Shown in pieces: positions 53,633-62,792 of a stretch of DNA of 64,000 nucleotides. Source of the stretch: an uncultured Castellaniella sp. (GTDB lineage: Bacteria; Pseudomonadota; Gammaproteobacteria; Burkholderiales; Burkholderiaceae_B). Below the pieces are notes generated by a model. The model was not told where the DNA came from and made no database searches. It worked only from the letters and a program-made list of their open reading frames with translations. How positions within the stretch are numbered: position 1 is the stretch's first letter; each line of letters begins with the position of its first letter. Location: NCBI RefSeq assembly GCF_937988725.1, contig NZ_CALKHS010000010.1, forward strand, positions 744,001 through 808,000, in the 5' to 3' direction. Position numbers and translations under genes: made by a program.

Positions 53633-56462
53633 AGACACCCTGAACCTGCCCGAATCCCCTTTCCCCATGCGGGGCAACCTGGCCAAACGCGAGCCGGGCT
53701 GGATCGCCGCCTGGGAGGAAAAAAAGATTTACGCAGTCATTCGGGCAGCCGCCAAGGGACGGCCGAAATTCACGCTGCACGACGGCCCGCCGTATGCCAA
53801 CGGCGATATCCACATCGGCCACGCCGTCAACAAGATCCTCAAGGACATCATCGTCAAGAGCCGCGACATGGCCGGCTTCGACGCCCAGTACGTGCCCGGC
53901 TGGGACTGTCACGGCATGCCGATCGAGATCCAGATCGAAAAGAAGTACGGCAAGCACCTGCCGGTCGCGGAGGTCCAGTCCAAGGCCCGCGCCTACGCGA
54001 CCGAACAGATCGAGCGCCAGCGCACCGACTTCAAGCGCCTGGGCGTACTGGGCGAATGGGACAACCCCTACCTGACCATGAATCCGCACAACGAGGCGGA
54101 TGAACTGCGGGCGCTGGCCCGCATCATGGAAAAAGGCTTCGTGTTCCGCGGCCTGAAGCCCGTGAACTGGTGCTTCGACTGCGGTTCCGCCCTGGCGGAA
54201 GCCGAGGTCGAATACGCCGACCGCAAGGATCCGTCCGTGGACGTGGCCTTCGCCTTCGAGGACCGCGCCGCCGTGGCCCGCGCCTTCGGCCTGCCCGGCG
54301 AAGTCGACGCCGGCGCCATCGTCATCTGGACGACCACGCCCTGGACCATCCCGGCCAACCAGGCGCTCAACATCCACCCGGACCACGAATACGCGCTGCT
54401 GCGGCTGCGCCAGCCCCGCGCCACCGGCCCCCTGCTGATCGTCGCCAGCGAACTGGCCGAATCCTGCCTGCAGCGCTGGGGTCTGGAAGGCGAGATCATC
54501 GCCCGCGCGTCCGGCCAGGCCCTGGCCGGCCTGGCGTTCCGCCACCCGCTCCACGACGCGGACGCCGGCTACCGCCGCCTGTCGCCCATCTACCTGGGCG
54601 ACTACGTCACCCTGGATTCGGGCACGGGCGTGGTGCACTCCGCCCCCGCCTACGGGGTGGAGGACTTCATTTCCTGCAAGGCGCACGGCCTGAGCGACGC
54701 GGACATGCTCAATCCCGTCATGGGCAACGGCTACTACGCCGACAGCCTGCCGCTCTTTGGCGGCGAACTGATCTGGAAGGCCAACCCGAAGATCGTCGAG
54801 GCCCTGGACCAGGCCGGCAGCCTGCTGCACACCGAATCGCACACCCACAGCTACATGCACTGCTGGCGCCACAAGACGCCGATCATCTATCGCGCCACCA
54901 GCCAGTGGTTCGCGGGTATGGACGTGCAGCCCGCCAGCGGCCCGACCCTGCGCGAAATGGCCCTGACGGGCGTGGACAACACCGCCTTCTACCCGGCCTG
55001 GGGCCGCGCCCGGCTGCACGCCATGATCGCCAACCGGCCCGACTGGACGCTGTCCCGCCAGCGCCAATGGGGCGTGCCCATGGCCTTTTTCGTGCACAAG
55101 GAAACCGGCGCCCTGCATCCGCGCACGCCGGAACTGCTGGATCAGGTGGCCGAACGCGTCGAACGCGACGGCATCGAGGCCTGGCAGACCCTGGATCCCC
55201 GCGACCTGCTGGGCGACGAGGCCGATCTCTACGAAAAGAACCGCGACACGCTGGACGTCTGGTTCGATTCCGGCACCACCCACGCCACGGTGCTGGGCGG
55301 CCAGGATCATCGCCTGAAGGGCTCCCACGCCGATCAGCTGGGCTGGCCGGCCGATCTGTACCTGGAAGGCTCCGATCAGCACCGGGGCTGGTTCCACTCG
55401 TCCCTGCTGACCGGCTGCATGCTCTACGGCCGCCCGCCCTACAAAGCCCTGCTGACCCACGGCTTCGTGGTCGACGGCCAGGGCAAGAAAATGAGCAAGT
55501 CCGTGGGCAATGTGGTCTATCCGCAGGAAATCGCCAATTCCCTGGGCGCGGAAATCCTGCGCCTCTGGACCGCGTCCACCGACTATTCCGGCGAACTGTC
55601 CATCTCCAAGCAGATCCTGGACCGGGTCGTCGAATCCTACCGGCGCATCCGCAACACGCTGAAGTTCCTGCTGGGCAATCTGGCGGATTTCAACCCCGCC
55701 GCCGACCTGCTGGCGCCCGATGAACTGCTGGAAATCGACCGCTACGCCCTGCAGATGACGGCCGCCATGCAGGCCGAGGTCCTGTCCGCCTACGAACGCT
55801 ACGAGTTCCACACAGCCGTCGCCCGGCTGCAGATCTTCTGTTCCGAGGATCTGGGCGCCTTCTACCTGGACGTTCTGAAGGACCGTCTCTACACCACCGG
55901 CAAGGACAGTCAGGCCCGCCGCGCCGCCCAGACCGCCCTGCACCACATCACGCATGCGCTGCTGAAACTGCTGGCTCCGATCCTGTCGTTCACGGTGGAA
56001 GAAGCCTGGACCGACCTGGGCGGCAACCCGGCATCGCCCACGATCTTCACGGAACGTTTCCACGCCGTGCCCGTGCCGGCCGACGCCGCCCAGCTGGCGA
56101 CCCGCTGGGCCCGCCTGCGCGAGATCCGCGCCGACACCATGCGCGAGATCGAAGCCGTGCGCACGCGCGGGGAAATCGGCTCCTCGCTGGCGGCGGAAGT
56201 CGATTACCGCGCCAGCGGCGAGGATCTGGCCCTGCTGCAAAGCCTGGGCGAGGACCTGCGCTTCGTCATGCTGGTGTCGCGCGCCGACGCGCACGCCGCC
56301 GAGGGCGCCCTGGCGATCCAGGTTCAGGCCACGACGCACGAGAAGTGCGGGCGCTGCTGGCACCACCGGGCCGACGTGGGCCGCGACGCGCAGCACCCCG
56401 AACTGTGCGGACGCTGCGCCGACAACCTGTTCGGCGACGGCGAACGGCGCAGCCATGCCTAA
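53622..56462 (+). CDS. ileS: Isoleucyl-tRNA synthetase
   Basis: IleRS charges tRNA-Ile. The 946-residue enzyme has the class I motifs HIGH at residues 64-67 and KMSKS at 623-627, a CP1 editing domain between them, an anticodon-binding domain, and a C-terminal zinc finger (CGRC...CGRC near the end). Length and the zinc finger fit the standard bacterial type, the one sensitive to mupirocin. It overlaps both ribF and lspA. Confidence 0.97.
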   Translation: MDYRDTLNLPESPFPMRGNLAKREPGWIAAWEEKKIYAVIRAAAKGRPKFTLHDGPPYANGDIHIGHAVNKILKDIIVKSRDMAGFDAQYVPGWDCHGMPIEIQIEKKYGKHLPVAEVQSKARAYATEQIERQRTDFKRLGVLGEWDNPYLTMNPHNEADELRALARIMEKGFVFRGLKPVNWCFDCGSALAEAEVEYADRKDPSVDVAFAFEDRAAVARAFGLPGEVDAGAIVIWTTTPWTIPANQALNIHPDHEYALLRLRQPRATGPLLIVASELAESCLQRWGLEGEIIARASGQALAGLAFRHPLHDADAGYRRLSPIYLGDYVTLDSGTGVVHSAPAYGVEDFISCKAHGLSDADMLNPVMGNGYYADSLPLFGGELIWKANPKIVEALDQAGSLLHTESHTHSYMHCWRHKTPIIYRATSQWFAGMDVQPASGPTLREMALTGVDNTAFYPAWGRARLHAMIANRPDWTLSRQRQWGVPMAFFVHKETGALHPRTPELLDQVAERVERDGIEAWQTLDPRDLLGDEADLYEKNRDTLDVWFDSGTTHATVLGGQDHRLKGSHADQLGWPADLYLEGSDQHRGWFHSSLLTGCMLYGRPPYKALLTHGFVVDGQGKKMSKSVGNVVYPQEIANSLGAEILRLWTASTDYSGELSISKQILDRVVESYRRIRNTLKFLLGNLADFNPAADLLAPDELLEIDRYALQMTAAMQAEVLSAYERYEFHTAVARLQIFCSEDLGAFYLDVLKDRLYTTGKDSQARRAAQTALHHITHALLKLLAPILSFTVEEAWTDLGGNPASPTIFTERFHAVPVPADAAQLATRWARLREIRADTMREIEAVRTRGEIGSSLAAEVDYRASGEDLALLQSLGEDLRFVMLVSRADAHAAEGALAIQVQATTHEKCGRCWHHRADVGRDAQHPELCGRCADNLFGDGERRSHA

Positions 56463-57036
56463 GGCGCCGTCCACCCGCCGCGACGTGGCGCAACCCGCCG
56501 CCTCCGCCCTGGTCGCGCCGCCGGCCGACGCCCCGGCCCGGTCGGTGCGAAGCCGGCTGCGTTCCCTGGCGGGATGGCTGCTGCTGGCCGCGGCGCTGGT
56601 GCTGCTGGACCAGGCCACCAAGGCCTGGGTCTCGGGCAGCCTGGTCTATGCCCAGCGCATCCACGTCCTGCCGGTCTTCGACCTGACCCTGCTGTTCAAC
56701 ACGGGCGCCGCCTTCAGCTTCCTGGCCGACGGCGGGGGCTCGCAGCGCTGGCTTTTCACGGGCATCGCCCTGATCGCCGCCGTGCTGATCCTGCGCTGGC
56801 TCTACACCCACGCCGGCCAGCGCCTGCTGTGCGCGGCGCTGGCCGGCATCCTGGGAGGCGCCCTGGGCAACGCCCTGGACCGCCTGATGCACGGCCACGT
56901 CGTGGACTTCCTGCTGTTCTACTGGCGGGACTGGTATTTCCCGGCCTTCAATCTGGCCGACATCGCCATCACCTGCGGCGCCGGGCTGCTGATCCTGGAC
57001 GAGATCCTGCGCAGCCGCCGCGCCCACCGATCATAG
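56455..57036 (+). CDS. lspA: Lipoprotein signal peptidase II
   Basis: LspA cleaves prolipoprotein signal peptides at the lipid-modified cysteine. It is an inner-membrane aspartyl protease with four helices. The catalytic aspartates are in GNALDRLMHGHVVDF and FPAFNLADIAIT, and the VLLDQATKAWV and NTGAAFSFL motifs are present. The N-terminus is about 38 residues longer than usual before the first helix (193 residues versus about 165), rich in Ala, Pro and Arg. It overlaps ileS by 8 bp. Confidence 0.94.
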   Translation: MPKAPSTRRDVAQPAASALVAPPADAPARSVRSRLRSLAGWLLLAAALVLLDQATKAWVSGSLVYAQRIHVLPVFDLTLLFNTGAAFSFLADGGGSQRWLFTGIALIAAVLILRWLYTHAGQRLLCAALAGILGGALGNALDRLMHGHVVDFLLFYWRDWYFPAFNLADIAITCGAGLLILDEILRSRRAHRS

Positions 57037-57046
57037 GGGACCCGCC

Positions 57047-58246
57047 ATGCCGGATCTGTCAGGCAAACGCATCATCCTGGGGCTGACGGGCGGAATCGCC
57101 TGCTACAAATCCGCCGAACTGCTGCGCCGCCTGCAGGACGAAGGCGCCACGGTGGACGTCGTCATGACCGAGGCCGCCACCGGCTTCATCACGCCGGCGA
57201 CGATGCAGGCCCTGTCCGGGCGGCCCGTCTGGGTCGACGCCTGGGACAGCCGGATGGACAACCGCATGGCCCACATCAACCTGACGCGCGGCGCCGACGC
57301 CGTGCTGATCGTGCCGGCCAGCACCGATTTCCTGGCGAAGCTGGCCCACGGCCTGGCCGACGACCTGCTGGCGACCCTGTGCGTGGCCCGCGGTTCGGTG
57401 CCGCTGCTGGCGGCGCCCGCCATGAACCACGAGATGTGGACCCACCCGGCCACCCAGCGCAACGCCGCCCAGCTGCGGGCCGACGGCGTCACCCTGATCG
57501 GCCCGGCCGAAGGCAGCCAGGCCTGCGGGGAAAGCGGGTCCGGCCGCATGATGGAGCCGGACCAGATCCTGCGCGCCGTGATCGCGTTCTTCCAGCCCAA
57601 GGTCCTGGCCGGCCGGCGCGTGCTGCTGACCGCCGGCCCCACCAGTGAAGTCATCGATCCGGTGCGCGTGCTGACGAACCGCTCATCCGGGCGCATGGGT
57701 TATGCCCTGGCCAGAGCGGCCGCCGAGGCCGGCGCCCAGGTCACGCTGATCTCGGGCCCCACGGCCCTGCCGTGTCCCGACGGCGTCACGCGCATCGACG
57801 CGTCCCAGGCCCGCGACATGCATGCCGCCGCGCTGGCGCACGCGCCCCGATCGGACCTGTTCATCGCGGTGGCGGCCGTGGCCGACTGGGGCATCGCCAA
57901 CCCGTCCGCCCTCAAGCTGAAGAAACAGGCCGGCGGCCAGCCGCCCGCCCTGGACTTCATCCAGAACCCCGACATCCTGGCCGACGTCGCCGCGCTGCCC
58001 GACGGCCCCTGGTGCGTGGGCTTCGCGGCGGAAACCGATCATCTGCACGAGCACGCCCAGGCCAAGCGCCAGCGCAAGAACATCCCCGTGATCGTCGGCA
58101 ATCTGGCCCAGCAGGCCATGGACGCCAGCGACACCGAACTGGTCATCTTCGACGAGGCGGGCGCCCACCCCCTGCCGCGCCAGGCCAAGCTGCAGGCCGC
58201 CCGCCAACTGGTGGCCTGGATCGCCGAACACATGCCCCGCGCCTGA
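57047..58246 (+). CDS. coaBC: Phosphopantothenoylcysteine decarboxylase / synthetase
   Basis: CoaBC makes 4'-phosphopantetheine for coenzyme A. The FMN-dependent decarboxylase half (1-180) has LTGGIACYKSAELLR, PAMNHEMW and GSQACGESGSGRM with the catalytic Cys. The synthetase half (190-399) has TAGPTSEVIDPVRVLTNRSSGRMG and the lysine in LKLKKQAGG. The gene lies 10 bp after lspA. Confidence 0.94.
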   Translation: MPDLSGKRIILGLTGGIACYKSAELLRRLQDEGATVDVVMTEAATGFITPATMQALSGRPVWVDAWDSRMDNRMAHINLTRGADAVLIVPASTDFLAKLAHGLADDLLATLCVARGSVPLLAAPAMNHEMWTHPATQRNAAQLRADGVTLIGPAEGSQACGESGSGRMMEPDQILRAVIAFFQPKVLAGRRVLLTAGPTSEVIDPVRVLTNRSSGRMGYALARAAAEAGAQVTLISGPTALPCPDGVTRIDASQARDMHAAALAHAPRSDLFIAVAAVADWGIANPSALKLKKQAGGQPPALDFIQNPDILADVAALPDGPWCVGFAAETDHLHEHAQAKRQRKNIPVIVGNLAQQAMDASDTELVIFDEAGAHPLPRQAKLQAARQLVAWIAEHMPRA

Positions 58247-58291
58247 AATCAGCGTAATGTGAACGAACGAGGCAAGCCCGATACGTAGGAA

Positions 58292-58311
58292 CCGCCGCGC
58301 AACCGCGGCGG
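58292..58311 (+). other. Hairpin next to the ribosome site of the DUF190 gene
   Basis: CCGCCGCG pairs perfectly with CGCGGCGG around a CAAC loop. It is followed at once by the AAAGCGAGG ribosome site and the ATG at 58326. It may control translation or mark the coaBC transcript end. It does not match the fluoride riboswitch pattern known for some DUF190-linked genes. Confidence 0.5.
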
Positions 58312-58325
58312 AAAGCGAGGCTATC

Positions 58326-58649
58326 ATGCAAGGCTATCAACTGACCTTCTTCACGCAACAGGATCGCATGCACGGCCGCCAGCCGATGCACCAATGGCTT
58401 CTGGAACTGGCTCGATCCATGGAGATACGCGGCGCCACCGTGCTGACCGCGCAGGAAGGCATCGGCGCCCACCACAAGGTCCACTCGGCCCGGTTCTTCG
58501 ACCTGGCCGACCAGCCCGTGGAAATCACCATGTCGGTCTCGGGCGCCGAATGCGACGCACTCATGAAGCGCCTGCGCGAGGAACCCGGACTGCGGCTCTT
58601 CTACTCCAGGACGCCCATCGAATTCGGCACCATCGGCGGCGAGGAATGA
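58326..58649 (+). CDS. DUF190 family protein
   Basis: This 107-residue protein of the DUF190/PII-like fold has MQGYQLTFFTQQDRMHGRQPMHQWLLELARSMEIRGATVLTAQEGIGAHHKVHSARFFDLADQPVEITMSVS typical of the family (split here by segments of interest such as GIGAHHKVHS). Members are known as partners of CrcB-type fluoride exporters or as small metabolic regulators; no crcB lies nearby. A hairpin precedes its ribosome site and another follows its stop. Confidence 0.82.
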   Translation: MQGYQLTFFTQQDRMHGRQPMHQWLLELARSMEIRGATVLTAQEGIGAHHKVHSARFFDLADQPVEITMSVSGAECDALMKRLREEPGLRLFYSRTPIEFGTIGGEE

Positions 58650-58653
58650 ATAT

Positions 58654-58678
58654 CCCGGGGCGCCCCGAACGCCCCGGG
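58654..58678 (+). terminator. 9-bp GC-rich hairpin after the DUF190 gene
   Basis: CCCGGGGCG and CGCCCCGGG form a perfect stem with a 7-nt loop, 5 bp after the DUF190 stop. There is no following T-tract, so it may be a processing or stabilising stem more than a terminator. Confidence 0.45.
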
Positions 58679-58732
58679 CTCCAGACACTGCCGGCGGCAG
58701 ACCCACGACCCACTCTTTTTCAAGACGCTCAC

Positions 58733-59197
58733 ATGCCCAGAAAAATCGAAACCCGAATCGTCAACCCCCTGCTGGGCACGGACGCCATTCCGCTGCCCGA
58801 TTACGCCACCGGCGAATCCGCCGCCATGGACCTGCGCGCCTGCGTGGCGGCGCCCCTGCCGCTGGATCCCGGCCAGCGCATCCTGGTCCCCACCGGCCTG
58901 GCCCTGAACATGATGGATCCGGGCCTGGTCGCCATCGTCGCCTCCCGATCCGGTCTGTCCCTGAAGCACGGCATCCGCGTCGCGCAGGGCATCGGCGTCA
59001 TCGACGCCGACTATCACGGGGAAATCAAGGTCCTGCTGACCAACGACAGCGAACAGGCCTACGAGATCCAGCCGGGCGAGCGCATCGCTCAACTGATGTT
59101 CCAGCCGGTCATCCAGGTCAGCCTTCACCAGGTCGACGCCTTCAGCACCGAAACCGAACGCGGCGCGGGCGGTTTCGGCAGCACGGGCCGACATTGA
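58733..59197 (+). CDS. dut: dUTP diphosphatase
   Basis: Dut hydrolyses dUTP to dUMP, keeping uracil out of DNA and feeding dTMP synthesis. The 154-residue homotrimer subunit has all five motifs: AAMDLRAC, SRSGLSLKHG, GVIDADYHGE (catalytic Asp), PGERIAQLMF and RGAGGFGSTGRH. The MPRKIET start is standard. Confidence 0.95.
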   Translation: MPRKIETRIVNPLLGTDAIPLPDYATGESAAMDLRACVAAPLPLDPGQRILVPTGLALNMMDPGLVAIVASRSGLSLKHGIRVAQGIGVIDADYHGEIKVLLTNDSEQAYEIQPGERIAQLMFQPVIQVSLHQVDAFSTETERGAGGFGSTGRH

Positions 59198-59261
59198 ACC
59201 CTATTAGTAAAACCCCTGGTTGTACCTATCTGCAACGGTAGTTAAACTTCAGGACGGTTTT

Positions 59262-59312
59262 CTTGTCCCGGATGGGTTGCACCTTTGGCATAACCATCCG
59301 TACCCGGACAAG
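59262..59312 (+). other. Long two-part stem in the livJ upstream region
   Basis: CTTGTCC (59262-59268) pairs with GGACAAG (59306-59312) and CGGATGG (59269-59275) with CCATCCG (59294-59300), with a 5-nt bulge on the right and an 18-nt loop. It lies about 170 bp before livJ and 65 bp after dut. It has no T-tract after it; a leader regulatory structure or operator is possible. Confidence 0.5.
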
Positions 59313-59479
59313 CCGAACCCGGCCGGGGCAGTCTCTCTGAATCGCAATCTCCGGCTTTCGTGTTTCCGGTCGGCCGGCCTGTCCGGCCCCCGGGAATACC
59401 CCCATGGTGTCACAAACACTGTATTAATATATTACGAATATATGGCTCCACCCGGGTCCATGCAAAGGAGAATCCAGAC

Positions 59480-60628
59480 ATGAGCAGGCTGACAAAACTT
59501 TCCACGCTTTCAGCGGCGGTTTCCTTGGCCCTGTTGGGCATGGGCACGGCGGTGGCGGCCGACGGCCCCATCAAGATCGGCGTGCAGGCCCCCATCACCG
59601 GCGAATACGCCGCCGAAGGCCAGGGCATCGAAAACGGCGTCCGGCTGATCGCCAAGCAGCACAACGACGCCGGCGGCGTGCTGGGGCGCAAGATCGAAGT
59701 CATCGTCTGCGACGACGAAGGCAAGGCCGCCCAGGCCGCCATCTGCGGCCGCAAGCTGGTCAACGACGGCGTCACCGCCGTGATCGGCACCTACACCAGC
59801 GGCGCCGCCCTGGCCGCCGCCCCGATCTATTCCGCCGCGAACGTCATCCAGACCTCGGACGGCACCAGCGACGAACTGACGCAGAAAGGCTGGAAGACCT
59901 TCTTCCGCAACGCGCCGCCCAACAGCGACGAAGCCCAGTTCGTCGCCAACTACTTCGTCAAGGTCAAGCAATACAAGCGCATCGCGGTGCTGAGCGACCA
60001 CTCCAGCTATGCGACCGGCCTGGCCAAGGCCACGACCGACGCCATCAAGAAAGCGGGCGGCAACCTCGTGGGCGAGGACTTCATCAACGCCGGCACGCAG
60101 GACTACAGCGCCGTGCTGACCAAGCTGAAGTCCAAGAATCCGGACGTGCTGTTCTTCTCTGGCTACTACACCGACGGCGGCCTGATCCGCGCCCAGATGA
60201 AGCAGCTGGGCATGGAAGCCGTGTTCGTGGGCGGCGACGCCAACCAGAACGAGAACTTCGCCAAGATCGCCGGCAATGCCGCCGCGGGCGCCGTGATCGT
60301 CAACGTGCCGGCCCCGGAAAACCTGCCCTATCCGGAAGCCAAGCAGTTCCTGGCCGACTACACCAAGGCCTTCGGCGCGCCGCCCCCCAGCATCTACACC
60401 TTCACCAACGCGGACGGCTTCCGGGCCGTGCTGGCCGCCATCGAAGCCACCAAGAGCACGGACACCTCCAAGCTCATCCCGTGGCTGCACGACATGAAGC
60501 AACCCTTCAACGGTCTGACCGGCCCCTTCACCTGGGACGCCAAGGGCGAACGCATCGGCAGCCCGATGTCCGCCTTCGAAGTCCAGGCCGGCGGCGGCTA
60601 CAAGACCATCTATCCGGTGGAAAAGTAA
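59480..60628 (+). CDS. livJ: Leucine/isoleucine/valine-binding periplasmic protein
   Basis: This 382-residue type I binding protein has a Sec signal (MSRLTKLSTLSAAVSLALLGMGTAVAADGP, cleaved after VAA near residue 27). Then comes the receptor fold (IKIGVQAPITGEYAAEGQGIENG, TAVIGTYTSGAALAAAP, ITNAD/TFTNADGF). A good AAAGGAG lies 9 bp before the ATG. A 260-bp gap with hairpins separates it from livH, as is usual when the binding protein is made in excess. Confidence 0.9.
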   Translation: MSRLTKLSTLSAAVSLALLGMGTAVAADGPIKIGVQAPITGEYAAEGQGIENGVRLIAKQHNDAGGVLGRKIEVIVCDDEGKAAQAAICGRKLVNDGVTAVIGTYTSGAALAAAPIYSAANVIQTSDGTSDELTQKGWKTFFRNAPPNSDEAQFVANYFVKVKQYKRIAVLSDHSSYATGLAKATTDAIKKAGGNLVGEDFINAGTQDYSAVLTKLKSKNPDVLFFSGYYTDGGLIRAQMKQLGMEAVFVGGDANQNENFAKIAGNAAAGAVIVNVPAPENLPYPEAKQFLADYTKAFGAPPPSIYTFTNADGFRAVLAAIEATKSTDTSKLIPWLHDMKQPFNGLTGPFTWDAKGERIGSPMSAFEVQAGGGYKTIYPVEK

Positions 60629-60693
60629 GGATGAGTCGAGGCATGGGGCGGTCCACTGCGGATCGTCCTGTGCCAGACGAATCGGAGCGGCAT

Positions 60694-60725
60694 GCAAGCC
60701 GCGATGTGAGCACATTGCGGCTTGC
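60694..60725 (+). other. 14-bp stem-loop between livJ and livH
   Basis: GCAAGCCGC, a G, and ATGT pair with ACAT, a T, and GCGGCTTGC around a GAGC tetraloop. One G-T wobble is included. There is no T-tract. It may stabilise the livJ mRNA 3' end and lower livHMGF expression. Confidence 0.65.
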
Positions 60726-60769
60726 GCGCAGCATCTTCGCCACTAGCGTTACATTAGCCCCCTCCCCGC

Positions 60770-60865
60770 CAAATCGGCCTTTTTCCCGCCGGGCCGCCCC
60801 AAGGGAAAAAGCGCCCCCTTGGGGGGCAGCAAACAGGCAAAGCCTGTGCGGCGTGGGGGCCCCTT
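60770..60865. repeat. Intergenic GC-rich repeat element between livJ and livH
   Basis: The sequence contains CCCCAAGGG (60797-60805) and CCCTTGGGG (60816-60824), which pair, and alternative stems between the CCTTTTTCCC and GGGAAAAAG segments. The motif CCCCCTTGGGGGGCAG with GCGTGGGGGCC recurs in Burkholderiales intergenic regions in my recollection. Copy number in this genome cannot be seen here. Confidence 0.5.
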
Positions 60866-60887
60866 CCTTCACCACGGAAACCGATCG

Positions 60888-61790
60888 ATGGACTTTATCC
60901 TCCAGCAATTCATCAACGGGGTTACGGTCGGCGGCATCTATGCCCTGATCGCCCTGGGCTACACGATGGTCTACGGGGTGCTGAAGATGATCAACTTCGC
61001 CCACGGCGACTTGTGCATCCTGGGGGCCTTCATCGGCCTGACCACCCTGACCTCGGGCGCCTTCGGCGGCCTGTCCACGCCGGTGCTGCTGGTCCTGGCA
61101 TTCCTGATCGCCATGATCATCGTGGCGGTCGCGGGCACGCTGCTGGACCAGTTCGCCTACAAGCCCCTGCGCAAGGCCCACCGCCTGTCGGCCGTGGTCT
61201 CGGCCCTGGGCGCCTCGATGCTGATCGAGAACGGCATCATGCTGATCTGGTCCCCCAACGTGCAGGTCTTCCCCAACAACCTGCTGCCCAACATCACCTG
61301 GCAGATCGGCGGCGCGTACCTCAGCTTCGTCCAGCTGCTGATCATCATCTGCGCCTTCCTGCTGATGGCCGCCCTGTATTTCTTCGTGCACCACACCCGG
61401 CTGGGCACCGCCATCCGCGCCACGGCCATCGACCAGGACGCCGCCCGCCTGATGGGCATCAACGTCAACCGCGTCATCGCCCTGGTGTTCATCATCGGCC
61501 CGGTGCTGGGCGCCATCGGCGGCCTGTTCATCGGCCTCTATTACCGCCAGACCTTCTTCACCATGGGCTGGTCCTACGGGCTCAACGCCTTCATCGCCGC
61601 CATCATCGGCGGGATCGGCAACATCCCCGGCGCGATGCTGGGCGGCCTGGTGCTGGGATTGTTCAATGCCTTCGCGGCGGGCTACATCTCCAGTTCCTGG
61701 CAGGACGCCATCACCTTCGCGCTGCTGATCGGCATCCTGCTGGTGCGCCCCTCCGGCCTGCTGGGCGAACGCGTTGCCGAAAAGGTCTAA
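60888..61790 (+). CDS. livH: Branched-chain amino acid ABC permease LivH
   Basis: This 300-residue inner-membrane protein has eight or more helices. LivH features include QQFINGVTVGGIYALIALGYTMVYGVLKMINFAHGD at the front, ATAIDQDAARLMGINVNR in the middle and the hydrophobic AFIAAIIGGIGNIPGAMLGGLVLG. The ATG at 60888 gives the standard start MDFILQQFING. It precedes livM by 3 bp. Confidence 0.93.
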   Translation: MDFILQQFINGVTVGGIYALIALGYTMVYGVLKMINFAHGDLCILGAFIGLTTLTSGAFGGLSTPVLLVLAFLIAMIIVAVAGTLLDQFAYKPLRKAHRLSAVVSALGASMLIENGIMLIWSPNVQVFPNNLLPNITWQIGGAYLSFVQLLIIICAFLLMAALYFFVHHTRLGTAIRATAIDQDAARLMGINVNRVIALVFIIGPVLGAIGGLFIGLYYRQTFFTMGWSYGLNAFIAAIIGGIGNIPGAMLGGLVLGLFNAFAAGYISSSWQDAITFALLIGILLVRPSGLLGERVAEKV

Positions 61791-61793
61791 GCC

Positions 61794-62792
61794 ATGACTC
61801 AATCCAAACAGAATTCCGCCGAAATGTCCGCCGCCATTCCCGCCAGCGTGACGCCGCCCGCCAGCGCCGGCACCCGGTTCCTGCGCGTGCTGGGGCCCGT
61901 CCTGTGGATCGTCGGCCTGGCCATCCCTTCCGTGATGTCGCCCGCCTGGATCACGATCGGCGGCATCTTCGCCATCTACGCCATCGTCGCCCTGTCGCAG
62001 GACATCGTCCTGGGGCGCGCCGGCATGTACGACATGGGTCATGCCGTGTTCTTCGGCATCGGCGCCTACACCAGCGCCATCCTGTCCCTGTCCTTCAACT
62101 GGCCGATCCTCTGGACCATTCCCGTGGCCATCGTGCTCTCGGCGGCGCTGGGGGCGATCCTCTCGGCCCCCATCGTCAAGCTGCGCGGCGACTACCTGCT
62201 GGTGGTCACCATCGGCTTCAACGCCATCTTCGTGCTGGCCATGAAGAACAACCTGTTCGGCCTGACCGGCGGGGCCGACGGCCTGTTCGGCGTCAGCGGC
62301 CCGACGCTCTTCGGCCACATGTTCGGCACGCAGAGCGACCTGTTCTACCTGAACTGGGTGGTGCTGGCCATCGTGCTGTGGCTGATGCGCAACCTCGACC
62401 GCTCGTCGCTGGGCCGTACCTTCCGCTACATCAAGTACGACGAGTTGGCGGCCACCACGCTGGGGGTCAATGCCCGCAACTACAAAGTCGCGGCCTTCGC
62501 CCTGTCGGCCGGCGTCGCGGGCCTGGCGGGCACCCTGTTCGCCATGCAGCTGTCCGCCGTCAGCCCCGGATCCTTCCAGTTCACGGACTCGGTCGTGCTG
62601 TTCGCCATCGTGCTGGTGGGCGGCCAGGCCTCGGTGCCGGGCGTGCTGCTGGGCACGGCCATGATGTTCGTGGTCCCGCAGATCTTCACGGAATTCGCCC
62701 AGTACCGCTATCTGGTCTTCGGCATCGCCATGATCCTGGTCATGATTCTGCGTCCGCAGGGCATCTGGCCCGCGCGCAAGGGAGCCCTATGA
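61794..62792 (+). CDS. livM: Branched-chain amino acid ABC permease LivM
   Basis: This 332-residue inner-membrane permease has the LivM core GRAGMYDMGHAVFFGIGAYTSA, LRGDYLLVVTIGFNAIFVLAMKN and the loop TTLGVNARNYKVAAFALSAGVAGLAGTLFA. The N-terminal 25 residues are polar. It overlaps livG by 4 bp (ATGA). Confidence 0.93.
   Translation: MTQSKQNSAEMSAAIPASVTPPASAGTRFLRVLGPVLWIVGLAIPSVMSPAWITIGGIFAIYAIVALSQDIVLGRAGMYDMGHAVFFGIGAYTSAILSLSFNWPILWTIPVAIVLSAALGAILSAPIVKLRGDYLLVVTIGFNAIFVLAMKNNLFGLTGGADGLFGVSGPTLFGHMFGTQSDLFYLNWVVLAIVLWLMRNLDRSSLGRTFRYIKYDELAATTLGVNARNYKVAAFALSAGVAGLAGTLFAMQLSAVSPGSFQFTDSVVLFAIVLVGGQASVPGVLLGTAMMFVVPQIFTEFAQYRYLVFGIAMILVMILRPQGIWPARKGAL

Noticed and set aside
58247..58325. 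Fluoride riboswitch before the DUF190 gene
   Set aside because: DUF190 genes can be fluoride-linked, but the conserved crcB-motif bases and pseudoknot arrangement are not visible; only a plain hairpin is seen.
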